From Pseudomonas sp. Root71 (GTDB lineage: Bacteria; Pseudomonadota; Gammaproteobacteria; Pseudomonadales; Pseudomonadaceae): a stretch of DNA of 64,000 bases. This document shows, in pieces, positions 7,641 through 16,417 of this stretch. The DNA lies in contig NZ_LMHY01000026.1 in NCBI RefSeq assembly GCF_001429045.1, positions 374,815 to 438,814 of the forward strand. Reading direction: 5' to 3'. How positions within the stretch are numbered: position 1 is the first letter of the stretch; each line of letters opens with the position of its first letter. The position numbers and the translations under genes are program-made. Under the pieces are notes generated by a model that ran no database searches, was not told where the DNA came from, and saw only the letters and a list, made by a program, of their open reading frames with translations.

Positions 7641-8549
7641 ATGCTGCAAAAAAGCCTGATCCGCCGTCTCGACCTGATCACCCTGCAACTGTTCGTCGCC
7701 GTGCATGAAGAGGGTACGCTGACCCGCGCCGCCTCGCGCGAAGCGATTGCAGTCTCGGCGGCGAGCAAGCGCTTGATGGAACTGGAGGAGGCGCTGGGCA
7801 TCAGCCTGTTCGTGCGCCAGGCCAAGGGCATGTCCCTGACGCCGGCCGGTGAAACCCTGCTGCACCATGCCCGGCAGATGTTGTTTAACGTCGAGAAAAT
7901 GGGGCTTGAGCTGGGGGAGCACAGCCACGGTGTGCGCGGCTATGTGCGGATGCTCGCCAACCTGTCGGCGATCATTCAGTTTTTGCCCGAGGACCTGCGG
8001 GATTTTTCCGAACGTCACCCACAGGTCAAGACCGATCTCGAAGAGCGCCCCAGCTCCGGGGTGATTCAGGGGGTGCTCGACGGGGTGGCCGACTTCGGGA
8101 TCTGTTCCATCGACAGTGACATCAAGGGCCTGCACAGCGTGCTGTATCGCCAGGACAAGCTGGTGGTGTTGATGCCGCCGTACCATTCATTGGCGGGCCG
8201 GTCGAGCGTGGCGTTCGCCGATACGCTGAGCAGTGATTACGTTGGCTTGCATGCCGCCAGTTCGATCAACATGCGCACCCACGCGGCGGCGCGCGAGGCC
8301 GGCAAGGTGCTGCGGGTTCGTATTCATGTGCCGGGGTTCGATGCGATGTGCCGGATGATCCAGGCCAACATGGGGATCGGCATTTTGCCGCACAGGGCTT
8401 ATGAATTGTTTGGCCGGGCACTGGGTTTGCACGCGGTGCCGTTGACGGATGAATGGTCCGATCGGGCCTTGATCCTGGTGGTGCGCGATGAGGCGTTACT
8501 GTCGCCGGTGAGCAGGATGTTGTTTGAGCATTTGCGGGGGCCAGCCTGA
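7641..8549 (+). CDS. LysR-type regulator
   Basis: A 302-residue protein: winged HTH at about 7-65 (LDLITLQLFVAVHEEGTLTR, AASKRLMELEEALGISLF) and a LysR substrate-binding domain to the C-terminus. I chose the ATG at 7641 because it places the HTH at the usual distance from the N-terminus; an earlier ATG at 7602 is possible. It is followed in the same direction by CoA-transferase, lyase and transporter genes, and a perfect LysR-type palindrome lies between it and them (8625-8651), so it probably controls that cluster. Confidence 0.9.
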   Translation: MLQKSLIRRLDLITLQLFVAVHEEGTLTRAASREAIAVSAASKRLMELEEALGISLFVRQAKGMSLTPAGETLLHHARQMLFNVEKMGLELGEHSHGVRGYVRMLANLSAIIQFLPEDLRDFSERHPQVKTDLEERPSSGVIQGVLDGVADFGICSIDSDIKGLHSVLYRQDKLVVLMPPYHSLAGRSSVAFADTLSSDYVGLHAASSINMRTHAAAREAGKVLRVRIHVPGFDAMCRMIQANMGIGILPHRAYELFGRALGLHAVPLTDEWSDRALILVVRDEALLSPVSRMLFEHLRGPA

Positions 8550-8566
8550 TAGTTCTTCGCTGACTA

Positions 8567-8604
8567 GGCCGGCCTCTTCGCGAGCAAGCCCGCGAAGGCG
8601 GCCC
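8567..8604. repeat. Degenerate REP hairpin after LysR gene
   Basis: CTTCGCG at 8576-8582 and CGCGAAG at 8591-8597 form a hairpin around GCGAGCAAGC, which is the core of the TGTGGGAGC-family REP. It may help terminate the LysR transcript. Confidence 0.5.
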
Positions 8605-8624
8605 TGAGGTCGCGACAATCTCCC

Positions 8625-8651
8625 CGAGCGTTCGCATTTCGCGAACGCTCG
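8625..8651. promoter_or_regulatory. Candidate LysR operator palindrome
   Basis: CGAGCGTTCGC (8625-8635) and GCGAACGCTCG (8641-8651) are perfect 11-bp inverted arms around ATTTC. The centre gives a T-N11-A box (TTCGC-N5-GCGAA, 8631-8645), the usual LysR recognition pattern, about 80 bp before the CoA-transferase start. A rho-independent terminator is unlikely because no T-run follows. Binding by the LysR protein at 7641 is inferred. Confidence 0.6.
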
Positions 8652-8730
8652 TTGCCAACTGAAGGTTGGATTCCCGAGTCCCCTGTCCTCTAGCCTTGGC
8701 GCATATTCCAAGAACAAGAGGTACCCCGCG

Positions 8731-9924
8731 ATGACTGCCCCCTTGAGTGCGATCAAAGTGATCGAGATCGGCACGCTGATCGCCGCGCCGTTTGCGGCGC
8801 GCATGCTGGCCGAGTTCGGCGCCGAGGTGATCAAGATCGAAGCCATGGGCCAGGGCGATCCCCTGCGCAAATGGCGCAAGCTGCATGAAGGCACCTCGCT
8901 GTGGTGGTACCTGCAATCGCGCAACAAGAAGTCCCTGGCGCTGAACCTCAAATCCCCCGAAGGCATCGAACTGGTCAAGCAACTGGCGACCAGCGCCGAT
9001 GTGCTGATCGAAAACCTGCGTCCTGGCGCCCTGGAGAAACTCGGCCTGGGTTGGGACGTGTTGCACGCGCTCAATCCCAACCTCACACTGGTGCGGATCT
9101 CCGGTTACGGCCAGACCGGCCCGTACCGCGATCGTCCCGGTTTCGGTGCCATAGGCGAAGCCATGGGCGGGATTCGCTACACCACCGGTACCCCCGGTTC
9201 GCCGCCAGCGCGGGTTGGCGTGAGCCTTGGCGATTCCCTGGCGTCGCTGCACGCGGTGATCGGTGCGCTGATGTCGCTGCTAAGGGTCAAGACCGGGCAG
9301 GGCGGCGGGCAGATCGTCGATGTGTCCCTGGCCGAAAGCGTGTTCAACGTCATGGAAAGCCTGGTGCCGGAATACGACATGCTGGGCCATGTGCGCGAAC
9401 GCAGCGGCGGCGCCTTGCCGGGCATCGCACCCTCCAACACCTACCTGACGGCCGACGGCGCCTACGTGGTGATTGCCGGCAACAGCGATCCGATTTACAA
9501 GCGCCTGATGCAAACCATCGGCCGCCCCGATCTGGCCGATGCGCCGGAATTCGCCCACAACGACGGGCGTGCAGCCAAGAGCAATCTGCTCGACGCCGCC
9601 ATTACCCACTGGACCAGCAGCCTGCCCATCGACGAGGTGCTGACCGCCCTTGAAGCCGCCGAGGTCCCGGCCGGCCGCATCTACTCGGTGGCCGACATCG
9701 TCGCCGATCCGCACTATCAGGCGCGGGACATGCTGCTCAATGCCGAGCTGCCCGGTGGCGCCACGGTGAAGATGCCGGGCATCGTGCCGAAACTCTCCGA
9801 AACCCCCGGCGGCGTGAATTGGTCCGGTCCCGGTTTGGGTCAGCACACCGACGGCATCCTCGCGCAATTGGGCCTGACCGCGATGGACATCGAACGCCTG
9901 AAAGTCGAAGGAGTGGTGCAATGA
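8731..9924 (+). CDS. CaiB/BaiF family (type III) CoA-transferase
   Basis: A 397-residue protein of the family III CoA-transferases: IKVIEIGTLIAAPFAARMLA at the N-terminus, GDPLRKWRKLHEGTSLWW, the family phrase LKSPEGIELVKQLATSADVL and IENLRPGALEKLGLG, where family members use the following conserved Asp region. These enzymes move CoA between acyl-CoA and a free carboxylate. Its stop overlaps the start of an HMG-CoA-lyase-like gene (ATGA), so the two act together: this enzyme activates a dicarboxylate and the lyase cleaves the CoA ester. Confidence 0.88.
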   Translation: MTAPLSAIKVIEIGTLIAAPFAARMLAEFGAEVIKIEAMGQGDPLRKWRKLHEGTSLWWYLQSRNKKSLALNLKSPEGIELVKQLATSADVLIENLRPGALEKLGLGWDVLHALNPNLTLVRISGYGQTGPYRDRPGFGAIGEAMGGIRYTTGTPGSPPARVGVSLGDSLASLHAVIGALMSLLRVKTGQGGGQIVDVSLAESVFNVMESLVPEYDMLGHVRERSGGALPGIAPSNTYLTADGAYVVIAGNSDPIYKRLMQTIGRPDLADAPEFAHNDGRAAKSNLLDAAITHWTSSLPIDEVLTALEAAEVPAGRIYSVADIVADPHYQARDMLLNAELPGGATVKMPGIVPKLSETPGGVNWSGPGLGQHTDGILAQLGLTAMDIERLKVEGVVQ

Positions 9925-10847
9925 TCAGCGATTATTCCGACAGACTGATCGTGCAGGAAGTGTCCCCGCGCGACGGATTGCAAATCGAGCCGACCTGGGT
10001 TGAAACCGACGACAAGATTGCCCTGATCGATCAACTGTCGCAGGCCGGATTCAGCCGCATCGAAGCCGGTTCGTTCGTGTCGCCCAAGGCCATTGCGGCG
10101 CTGCGCGATGGCGAACTGGTGTTCAAGGGCATCGCCCGGCAACCGGGGGTGATCTACGTCGCGTTGATCCCCAACCTGAAGGGCGCGCAACGGGCGCTGG
10201 CGTGCCGTGCCGATGAGCTGAACCTGGTGATGTCCGCCAGCCAGACCCACAACCTGGCGAACATGCGCATGCGCTGTGAAGATTCGTTGGCCGCGTTCGG
10301 CGAGATTGTGCAATTCGTTGGCGACAGTCCTGTGCGACTCAACGCCAGCATCGCCACCACCTTCGGCTGCCCGTTCGAGGGCAAGATCGATGAGGACCGC
10401 GTACTGCAAATCGTCGAGGCCTATCAGGAACTCGGCATCCAGGGCATCACCCTGGCCGACACCACCGGCATGGCCAATCCGCGTCAGGTCGACCGCTTGG
10501 TGCGGCGAGTGTTGCAGCGTGCATCGCCAGTGGACCTGACCCTGCATTTTCACAATACCCGCGGCCTTGGGCTGTGCAACGTGCTGGCTGCCTATGAGGC
10601 CGGTGCCCGACGCTTCGACGCGGCTCTCGGTGGCCTAGGCGGCTGCCCGTTTGCGCCGGGGGCATCGGGAAACATCTGCACCGAGGATCTGGTGAACCTG
10701 TGCGATGAAGTCGGTATTCATACCGGCATCGATTTGCCGCTGCTGCTGAAACTGTCCCGGGGACTGCCGGCACTGCTGGGTCATGAAGTACCGGGGCAAC
10801 TGGCCAAGGCCGGGCGCAATTGCGATTTGCACCCGATCCCCACCTGA
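9921..10847 (+). CDS. Hydroxymethylglutaryl-CoA lyase family enzyme
   Basis: A 308-residue DRE-TIM metallolyase. VQEVSPRDGLQIEP carries the conserved Arg-Asp pair (the family's DxRDGLQ region), IEAGSFVSPKAIAAL the substrate loop, TLHFHNTRGLG the metal-binding His pair, and GGLGGCPFAPGASGNICTED the catalytic-cysteine G-loop of HMG-CoA lyases. Family members split 3-hydroxy-3-methylglutaryl-CoA to acetyl-CoA and acetoacetate. Because it is not linked to leucine-catabolism genes but to a CoA-transferase and a transporter, a related exogenous hydroxy-dicarboxylate may be the true substrate. Confidence 0.85.
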   Translation: MISDYSDRLIVQEVSPRDGLQIEPTWVETDDKIALIDQLSQAGFSRIEAGSFVSPKAIAALRDGELVFKGIARQPGVIYVALIPNLKGAQRALACRADELNLVMSASQTHNLANMRMRCEDSLAAFGEIVQFVGDSPVRLNASIATTFGCPFEGKIDEDRVLQIVEAYQELGIQGITLADTTGMANPRQVDRLVRRVLQRASPVDLTLHFHNTRGLGLCNVLAAYEAGARRFDAALGGLGGCPFAPGASGNICTEDLVNLCDEVGIHTGIDLPLLLKLSRGLPALLGHEVPGQLAKAGRNCDLHPIPT

Positions 10848-10861
10848 CACCGCAGAGCCCC

Positions 10862-10951
10862 TGTGGGAGCGAGCTTGCTCGCGATGACTGAGTCACAGTC
10901 AACATCAATGTTGGCTGACCCGACGCAATCGCGAGCAAGCTCGCTCCCACA
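10862..10951. repeat. REP pair (TGTGGGAGCGAGC family)
   Basis: Two inverted REP copies about 50 bp apart separate the lyase gene from the MFS transporter gene. Confidence 0.9.
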
Positions 10952-11032
10952 GTAAAAGCACTACCGCTGAGATACTCAACCAGACAACAAAAACAATCGG
11001 ACACCCACGGGAAGTCCGCCTGGAGAACTGCA

Positions 11033-12364
11033 ATGAGCCTTAAAGCACTGGAGGCCGGCGCAAACACGGCCGTTAGCCACGACGAAGAAAAAGCCCTGGT
11101 CAGCAAAGTCGCCTGGCGCCTGATGCCGCTGATCATGGTCTGCTACCTGTTCGCCTTTTTCGACCGCATCAACATCAGCTTCGCCAAGTTTCAACTGCAG
11201 GCCGACCTGAGTCTGAGCGACACCGCTTACGGCCTCGGTGCCGGGTTGTTTGTGGTCGGTTATGTAATTTTCGAAGTGCCCAGCAACATGATGCTGTACA
11301 AGGTCGGCGCCCGGCGCTGGATCGCCCGGATCATGATGTCCTGGGGCCTGGCCACGGCGCTGATGGTGTTCGTCAACAGCGAATGGCAGTTCTACGTGCT
11401 GCGCTTCGTGATCGGCGCGATGGAGGCCGGTTTTGCCCCGGGCGTGCTGTATTACCTGACGTTGTGGTTCCCGCAGCACTATCGCGGGCGCATCACCTCG
11501 ATGCTGTTCCTGGCGTCGGCGTTCGCCGGCCTGGTGGGCGCGCCGTTCTCGGGCCTGGTGCTGCAACACCTCGACGGCGTGCTGCAAATGCGTGGCTGGC
11601 ACTGGTTGTTCCTGCTCGGTGGCGTGCCGTGTATCGGCCTCGGTTTGCTGGTGCTGACCCTGCTCAAGGATCGCATCGAAGATGCCCATTGGCTGACTTC
11701 ATCGGAGAAGACCCTGCTGGCCAGCCGCATCGCCCGGCATGAGCCGCACAAGAGCGGTGGATCGCTGCTCGCAGCGCTGCGGATTCCGGGTTTCCTGACC
11801 TTGGGCCTGATCTATTTCCTGATTCAGGTGGCGTCCTACGGCTTGAATTTCTGGGCGCCGCAACTGATCCGCAGCGCCGGTACCGAGAGCCCGGTGATGA
11901 TCGGTTTGCTGACGGCCATCCCATACATCTGTGGTGCCATCAGCATGGTGGTGATCGGACGCCTGTCCGATGCTACTGGCGAGCGACGCAAGTTTGTCGC
12001 CGGTCTAGTGGCGGTCGGTGCGATCGGGTTCTTCTGCGCGGGAATCTTCGCCAACCACACGACTTTCCTGATTGTCGCGCTGGGCCTGCTGGGTGCCGGG
12101 ATCATCGCCTCCATCCCGAGCTTCTGGACCCTGCCGCCGAAACTGCTGGCCGGTGCCGGTGCGGGCGCTGCGGGCGGGATCGCGGTGATCAACACCCTGG
12201 GCCAGTTCGGCGGCATCGTCAGCCCGGTGATGGTCGGCCGGATCAAGGACCTGACCGGCAGCACCACACCGGCGCTGTATGTCATTGGTGTCTGTGCGTT
12301 GATCGCGGTGGCGCTGTTGCTGTGGGGGCTGCCGCAGAAGTTGCGCACACTCGACAAGTTTTAA
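11033..12364 (+). CDS. MFS transporter, anion:cation symporter type
   Basis: A 443-residue protein with about 12 hydrophobic segments. The first loop (YLFAFFDRINISFAKFQLQA) and VPSNMMLYKVGARRWIARIM match the ACS subfamily of MFS carriers, which take up organic anions such as tartrate, phthalate or hexuronates. It follows the CoA-transferase and lyase genes across a REP pair and probably imports their substrate. A REP pair of another family follows its stop. Confidence 0.88.
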   Translation: MSLKALEAGANTAVSHDEEKALVSKVAWRLMPLIMVCYLFAFFDRINISFAKFQLQADLSLSDTAYGLGAGLFVVGYVIFEVPSNMMLYKVGARRWIARIMMSWGLATALMVFVNSEWQFYVLRFVIGAMEAGFAPGVLYYLTLWFPQHYRGRITSMLFLASAFAGLVGAPFSGLVLQHLDGVLQMRGWHWLFLLGGVPCIGLGLLVLTLLKDRIEDAHWLTSSEKTLLASRIARHEPHKSGGSLLAALRIPGFLTLGLIYFLIQVASYGLNFWAPQLIRSAGTESPVMIGLLTAIPYICGAISMVVIGRLSDATGERRKFVAGLVAVGAIGFFCAGIFANHTTFLIVALGLLGAGIIASIPSFWTLPPKLLAGAGAGAAGGIAVINTLGQFGGIVSPVMVGRIKDLTGSTTPALYVIGVCALIAVALLLWGLPQKLRTLDKF

Positions 12365-12437
12365 AAGATCGCAGCCTTCGGCAGCTCCTGCTCGGACCAC
12401 GCATCCCCGTAGGAACTGCCGGAGGCTGCGATCTTTT
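12365..12437. repeat. REP pair (GATCGCAGC family)
   Basis: Inverted copies of AAGATCGCAGCC and GGCTGCGATCTT flank a short centre, between the convergent MFS and YdcZ-like genes. The T- and A-runs at the edges may give bidirectional termination. Confidence 0.85.
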
Positions 12438-12442
12438 GACCT

Positions 12443-12931
12443 TCAAGAAGTCGCTGTCATCGCTTTTTGCGCCGCGTCACTGAACTGAATCAACACCACC
12501 CCGGCCATCAACAGCACCACCCCAACCACCTTTGGCAAAGTGACCTGTCGCTCCACCAACCCAAACCAGCCGTAGTGATCCAGCAACAGCGACGCCACGA
12601 CTTGCCCCGCCAGCGCCAATGCCATGAACCCCGCGGCACCCAGCTTGGGCAGCAGTACCAATGCCAGGGAAATAAAGATCACCCCAAAAGCGCCACCGGC
12701 CCACATCCAGAGCGGAGCCTTGCTGATGAATGCCAGTGACGGCAATGGCAAGCGCATCGCAACGATGATCGGCAGCAGCACGATAACGCTCACCAACAGC
12801 GAAGCGAGCGTCGCCCACAACGGATGGCCCAACCCGCGTCCGAGGTTGACGTTGATCGCGCTCTGAAACGGCACCACCGCCCCGGCGATCATCGCCAGCC
12901 CTATCAGGCCGGCCCAATGCAACGTACTCAT
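12443..12931 (-). CDS. YdcZ-like (DUF606) DMT-family transporter
   Basis: A 162-residue protein with five hydrophobic segments. The N-terminus (IAGAVVPFQSAINVNLGRGL) carries the conserved QxxxNxxLG motif of the DUF606/YdcZ family, small members of the drug/metabolite transporter superfamily. Substrate is unknown. It is divergent from a LysR gene 77 bp away that likely regulates it. Confidence 0.85.
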   Translation of the reverse strand: MSTLHWAGLIGLAMIAGAVVPFQSAINVNLGRGLGHPLWATLASLLVSVIVLLPIIVAMRLPLPSLAFISKAPLWMWAGGAFGVIFISLALVLLPKLGAAGFMALALAGQVVASLLLDHYGWFGLVERQVTLPKVVGVVLLMAGVVLIQFSDAAQKAMTATS

Positions 12932-13008
12932 GATCGATCTCCAACAGGTTTTGCTGGACTCTAGGGTATTCGTCGCGCAGATTTAAATTCCGTTTTGTTA
13001 TCCAGAAC

Positions 13009-13944
13009 ATGCAGCAAATGAATGATCTACGACGCATCGACCTCAATTTGCTGGTGATCCTCGACGCTTTGCTCAGCGAGCAGCACGTGACCCGGGCGGC
13101 CGAGCGTCTGCATTTGAGCCAGCCAGCAGTCAGCCATGCGCTGGCGCGCTTGCGTGACCTGCTCGGCGATCCGCTGCTGGTTCGCGCCGGTGCCGGCCTT
13201 GTACCGACTGCGCGAGCGCTGGAGCTGGTGGCACCGCTGGCCGAAGCCTTGGCCCAGGTGCAAGCGCTGCTGGCGCCGAACGCCTTCGATCCCGCGACCA
13301 CCCGGCGGACCTTCCGCCTGGCGATGTCCGACTACGGCGCCGCCATTGTCTTGCCGGGACTGATCCGAACCTTGCGCCGCGAAGCGCCGGGCATCGACCT
13401 GCAAATCAGCCATGGCAGCCGCGAAAGCATGCTCGAAGGCGTGCTCAATGGTGACATTGATGTCGCCGCCGGGGTTTTCCCGGAAATGCCCAACGAATTG
13501 CGCAGCACCCCACTCTTCGAAGAGCACTACGCCTGCCTGGTGGACCGCAATAGCTTGCCCGCCGACGGTGGTCTCGACCTGCCCACCTACCTGGCTCGGC
13601 CCCATGTACTGCTGGAAATGCGCGGCAGCGGCACCCCGGAGATCGAACGCGCGCTGACCGCCTTGCGCGAACGCCGGCGTGTCGCCATCAGCCTGCCGCA
13701 CTGGAACGTCGCCCCGCAGCTCATTAGCGGCACCGACCTGATCCTCACCGTCGCGTCGCGCGGCTTGCGCGATATTGGTGAGCCTTCATTGGTTGTCGTG
13801 CCGCCGCCGTTTCACATTCCGTCGTTCACCTTTGTGTTGGCGTGGCATAAACGGCGGGGTGGGGATCAGGCATTGAACTGGTTGAATGAGCGAGTCGTGC
13901 AGGGGGCCACCGCTGAAGAATTTCTGTCGCGATCAGGCAGCTGA
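13009..13944 (+). CDS. LysR-type regulator (NodD/LinR-like)
   Basis: A 311-residue LysR protein. The HTH is LNLLVILDALLSEQHVTRAA followed by LHLSQPAVSHALARLRDLLG (about 10-65), and the effector domain follows. The sequence opening LRRIDLNLLVILDALL is characteristic of the NodD/NahR/LinR branch. It is divergent from the YdcZ-like transporter, the usual arrangement of a LysR regulator and its target. An ATG also exists at 13018. Confidence 0.9.
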   Translation: MQQMNDLRRIDLNLLVILDALLSEQHVTRAAERLHLSQPAVSHALARLRDLLGDPLLVRAGAGLVPTARALELVAPLAEALAQVQALLAPNAFDPATTRRTFRLAMSDYGAAIVLPGLIRTLRREAPGIDLQISHGSRESMLEGVLNGDIDVAAGVFPEMPNELRSTPLFEEHYACLVDRNSLPADGGLDLPTYLARPHVLLEMRGSGTPEIERALTALRERRRVAISLPHWNVAPQLISGTDLILTVASRGLRDIGEPSLVVVPPPFHIPSFTFVLAWHKRRGGDQALNWLNERVVQGATAEEFLSRSGS

Positions 13945-14003
13945 CAGTTGAAGACCTGATATAGACTGGTGGCCATTCACCATGCCGTTCATAAGGACTT
14001 TCC

Positions 14004-14642
14004 ATGACCCCATCGTTGCTAATGGCCGTGCTTGCCTCGGGTTTTATCTACGGCATCACCCCGGGGCCGGGTGTGCTGGCAGTGTTCGGCATAGGCGCGG
14101 CCCATGGACGACGGGCCGGGGCGGGGTTTCTGTGCGGGCATTTGCTCGGCGATGTGGTGTGGTGCAGCACGGCGCTGATCGCGATTGTCGGTGCGCGGGA
14201 GATCGGCAGTACCGCGTTCGACGTGCTCGGAGTGCTCAGTGGCCTGTACCTGTTCTGGCTCGGCTGGCGTGCGGTGCGCGCCCGACGCAGCAGCGCGGAT
14301 GCGCCACAGGGCCCGGCGCGACAGCCGTTCTGGCACGGCATTGTGTTTGGCTTGACCAACCCCAAGGCCTATCCGGTGGCGGTGGCAACGTTCACGGCAT
14401 TGCTGTCGAGCCGCGCGGAACTGCTCAACTGGTCAATGCTGCCGGGGCTGATCGCACTGAGTTTCGTCGGCGGGTTGCTCGCCTACGCCATTCTCATTGG
14501 CGTTGTCGGTGCGCGGCGGGTGCGCAGCCTGTACCAGCGTCATGAATTGGCAATCACCCGGTTGTGCGGGGTGATGTTCATCGGTTTTGCCATCAACGCG
14601 TTGGTACATGCGTTGCCGGGGCTGATGCCGAACAAGGCTTGA
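14004..14642 (+). CDS. LysE/RhtB family amino-acid exporter
   Basis: A 212-residue membrane protein with about six hydrophobic segments. The N-terminal phrase FIYGITPGPGVLAVFGIGAA is the LysE-family GxxPGP motif, and GIVFGLTNPKAYPVAVATF is the conserved NPK loop. These proteins export amino acids or their derivatives at the inner membrane. The substrate cannot be told. Confidence 0.88.
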   Translation: MTPSLLMAVLASGFIYGITPGPGVLAVFGIGAAHGRRAGAGFLCGHLLGDVVWCSTALIAIVGAREIGSTAFDVLGVLSGLYLFWLGWRAVRARRSSADAPQGPARQPFWHGIVFGLTNPKAYPVAVATFTALLSSRAELLNWSMLPGLIALSFVGGLLAYAILIGVVGARRVRSLYQRHELAITRLCGVMFIGFAINALVHALPGLMPNKA

Positions 14643-14721
14643 ACGAGATCACAAGGATGCAAGACTGACAGGGCAGGGATGATTGATGAGCGCTGTATTA
14701 TCGGGACACCCACGCTGAACC

Positions 14722-16068
14722 ATGGAAAACCGGAATTCCGCGCCGCTGGCGAGTTATATCGATCTGTTACTGGATGCCGTCTGTGCGGTGGATAAACAGG
14801 GCCGCTTCGTTTTTGTCAGCGCGGCGTGCGAGCGTATTTTCGGCTACAGCGCCGATGAGATGATCGGCGAGGCGATGATCGACATGGTGCACCCGGGCGA
14901 CCGCCAGCGCACCCTCGACGCCGCCCGGGAAATCATGGACGGCGAGCCCAAGCTCAACTTTGAAAACCGCTACCTGCGCAAAGATGGCAGCGTGGTGCAC
15001 ATCCTCTGGTCGGCACGCTGGTCCGAGGACGATCAGTTGCGCATCGCGGTGGCACGCGACATCACCGAACGCAAGCAGGCCGAATCCCGGCAGGCAGCGT
15101 TGTATGCGATTTCCGAGGCTGCCCATGCGGCAGAGGATCTGCTGGCGTTGTTCAAACGCATCCACCTGATCATCGGCGAATGGTTGCCTGCACTGAATTT
15201 TTCCGTGGCGCTGTACGACGAACACTGCGCGCAGCTGAATTTCCCTTATCACGTCGATGACCACGAGCCTCAGCCCGAACAGCCCGGAACCATGACCGGG
15301 CGTCTGTGTGCCGAGGTAATCCGCACGGGGTTGCCGATCCTGTTGACCCCGGATCAGTACCCACCTCCCGCCGGCTTCGAAATGCTGCAGGACGAACAGA
15401 GCGCACCCTGTTGGTTGGGTGTGCCGCTGAATTCGCAAAACGGCACCATCGGCGCGCTGATCGTCAAAAGCATTCCGGGCGGCGAGCGCTACACCGAGCA
15501 AGACAAGGAACTGCTGCAATACGTCTGCGCCCAGGTCGCGACCGCCATCGAGCGCAAGCAATTGCACGCCCGCCTGCAACACATGGCCCAGTACGACCAA
15601 TTGACCCAGTTACCCAACCGCGAGCTGCTGCGCGACCGGCTCAAGGTATCAATGCAAGCGGCCCGGGAGGACGGCGGGCGCATGGCGCTGTTGTACGTCG
15701 ACCTCGACCGCTTCAAGCAAGTCAACGACACCCATGGCCACGCGGTCGGCGACATGTTGCTGCAAGCGGTGGCCAACCGGCTCAAGGGCTGCGTGCGGGA
15801 AACCGACACCGTGGCCCGCATCGGCGGTGATGAATTCGTGGTGTTGTTGCACAGCATTCACGCGGCGGACGATACCGATATCGTGGTTGAAAAAGTCCGT
15901 CAGGTCCTGGCCCAGCCCCTGCGACTGGACGGGCATAGCCTGAACATCCAGCCAAGTATCGGCGTCGCCCGATACCCCGATCACGGCACCGAAGAGAAGC
16001 AATTGTTCCGGCATGCCGACGAGGCGATGTACTGCGCCAAACGCGAGCATCACCTGCGACTCGTCTGA
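14722..16068 (+). CDS. PAS-GAF-GGDEF diguanylate cyclase
   Basis: A 448-residue cytosolic protein: PAS domain at about 8-120, GAF domain at about 125-275 and GGDEF domain at about 285-445. The active-site motif GGDEF is intact, and an RxxD inhibitory site (RETD) lies five residues before it, so product inhibition by c-di-GMP is expected. It has no EAL domain and no membrane segment, so it senses an internal signal. It is monocistronic. Confidence 0.92.
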   Translation: MENRNSAPLASYIDLLLDAVCAVDKQGRFVFVSAACERIFGYSADEMIGEAMIDMVHPGDRQRTLDAAREIMDGEPKLNFENRYLRKDGSVVHILWSARWSEDDQLRIAVARDITERKQAESRQAALYAISEAAHAAEDLLALFKRIHLIIGEWLPALNFSVALYDEHCAQLNFPYHVDDHEPQPEQPGTMTGRLCAEVIRTGLPILLTPDQYPPPAGFEMLQDEQSAPCWLGVPLNSQNGTIGALIVKSIPGGERYTEQDKELLQYVCAQVATAIERKQLHARLQHMAQYDQLTQLPNRELLRDRLKVSMQAAREDGGRMALLYVDLDRFKQVNDTHGHAVGDMLLQAVANRLKGCVRETDTVARIGGDEFVVLLHSIHAADDTDIVVEKVRQVLAQPLRLDGHSLNIQPSIGVARYPDHGTEEKQLFRHADEAMYCAKREHHLRLV

Positions 16069-16109
16069 AAACCCGGGCACCGTTCGTCGTGGCATCCACG
16101 TAATTTTCT

Positions 16110-16136
16110 AAACCTTTTGGAGCGCGCAAATTCAGA
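16110..16136 (+). promoter_or_regulatory. Possible AlgU/sigma-E-type promoter
   Basis: AAACCT, 16 bp, then TCAGA resembles the sigma-E consensus GAACTT-N16-TCTGA (4 of 6 and 4 of 5 matches). It lies 50 bp before the KGG stress-protein gene. The match is weak and the call is inference. Confidence 0.3.
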
Positions 16137-16186
16137 TTCTATGCGGGCGCAAGCTCGCCGCGACTACTACCAAGAGGAAGAGAATC

Positions 16187-16345
16187 ATGCCTAATTCAAG
16201 AAACTCGAACTCGGGGAACTTCGCCAACGATCGAACGAAGGCCTCTGAAGCCGGTCGCAAGGGAGGGAAAACCACTACCACGACCGTCGATAAAGATCCG
16301 ACGAAACCCGACATGGGTCGCAAGGGCGGTCAGAAATCCCGCTAA
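16187..16345 (+). CDS. KGG-motif stress-induced small protein
   Basis: A 52-residue, very hydrophilic protein with two copies of the KGG repeat (EAGRKGGKT and DMGRKGGQK). It resembles GsiB/YciG-like general-stress hydrophilins. The ATG follows aagaggaagag. A DUF4142 gene follows 72 bp later in the same direction. These proteins are thought to protect cells during desiccation or stationary phase; that role is inferred from the family. Confidence 0.85.
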   Translation: MPNSRNSNSGNFANDRTKASEAGRKGGKTTTTTVDKDPTKPDMGRKGGQKSR

Positions 16346-16417
16346 GGGGTTCAGGTGGTTTTGATTGAGAGGCGGGGGCGAAAGCTCCCGCTTGAATTTG
16401 AAGAGGAGGGCGCGACC

